The notes under the pieces are model-generated. The model was not told the origin of the DNA. It was given only the letters and a program-made list of their open reading frames with translations, and searched no databases. A program made the position numbers and the translations under genes. A DNA stretch of 7,484 nt, from positions 1 through 7,484 of the forward strand of contig WLJF01000032.1 in assembly GCA_009701945.1 (NCBI GenBank), in the 5' to 3' direction. The stretch is from Actinomycetota bacterium (GTDB lineage: Bacteria; Actinomycetota; Actinomycetes; Nanopelagicales; Nanopelagicaceae). Position 1 is the stretch's first letter. Each line of letters opens with the position of its first letter. Shown one piece after another: positions 7,350-7,484 of the stretch.

Positions 7350-7484
7350 TTACTTAGCACCGCTGATTGCGGTGATCTTTACTCGTGTGTGCTGTGCACG
7401 GAAACCTTGACGACGGCGATGGCCTGTCTTGTTCTTGTAACGAAGGATGTCGATCTTTGGACCCTTTACTTCGTCGATAACTTC
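7350..7484 (-). CDS. rplU: 50S ribosomal protein bL21, C-terminal part (5' end beyond window)
   Basis: The frame runs in from the window edge and encodes the last 44 residues followed by TAA at 7352-7350. The sequence [20 protein letters not shown] and then [15 protein letters not shown] is typical of the bL21 C-terminus, with the basic K-x-K-x-GHRRRQG-[FH]-R segment that contacts 23S rRNA. A full protein would have about 100-105 residues, so somewhat less than half is here. Its place directly before rpmA is the near-universal bacterial arrangement. Promoter and any leader control lie outside the window. Confidence 0.95.
   Translation of the reverse strand, partial: EVIDEVKGPKIDILRYKNKTGHRRRQGFRAQHTRVKITAISGAK

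Noticed and set aside
1..7484. Mobile elements, CRISPR arrays, phage or toxin-antitoxin genes, tRNA or other RNA genes
   Set aside because: Nearly every base is accounted for by conserved housekeeping genes on one strand. No repeats, integrase or transposase motifs, or tRNA-like folds were seen, and no novel system is supported.

Overview
The window is an ordinary, tightly packed housekeeping region. All eight genes lie on the minus strand, so they are transcribed from high to low coordinates: rplU (3' end only), rpmA, obg, proB, proA, gatC, gatA and gatB (5' part only). There are no RNA genes, mobile elements, CRISPR arrays or long non-coding stretches; the largest gap is the 96 bases between rpmA and obg.

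The organism is probably an actinobacterium. The order rplU-rpmA-obg-proB-proA is the usual actinobacterial one, bL27 begins [16 protein letters not shown] much like actinobacterial bL27, and Obg has the long post-OCT extension with an actinobacterial look (FEWEP..EAGAEQL, then RGEDSRLEG). By eye the base composition is close to balanced, clearly below that of Streptomyces or Mycobacterium. Together with the very short intergenic spaces this suggests a streamlined planktonic lineage such as the freshwater acI/Nanopelagicales group. That placement is inference and would need a tree.

Layout: (1) 7350-7484 and 7076-7330 encode the 50S ribosomal proteins bL21 (partial) and bL27, and end at a strong intrinsic terminator at 7022-7056. 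(2) Downstream of it, obg, proB and proA form a chain joined by two 4-base stop/start overlaps. They encode a ribosome-assembly GTPase and the first two enzymes of proline synthesis (glutamate to glutamyl-5-phosphate to glutamate-5-semialdehyde). (3) After a 25-base gap, gatC, gatA and gatB are again joined by overlaps. They encode the tRNA-dependent amidotransferase that converts misacylated Glu-tRNA(Gln) and/or Asp-tRNA(Asn) to the correct amide forms. The gap before gatC holds a TANNNT-type -10 element placed so that transcription would begin at the gatC ATG, which suggests a leaderless mRNA.

I found no evidence of a previously undescribed system. What deserves a second look is regulatory: the likely leaderless gatC, the terminator that isolates obg, the lack of a Shine-Dalgarno sequence at proB and proA, and the junction of proBA with gatCAB.
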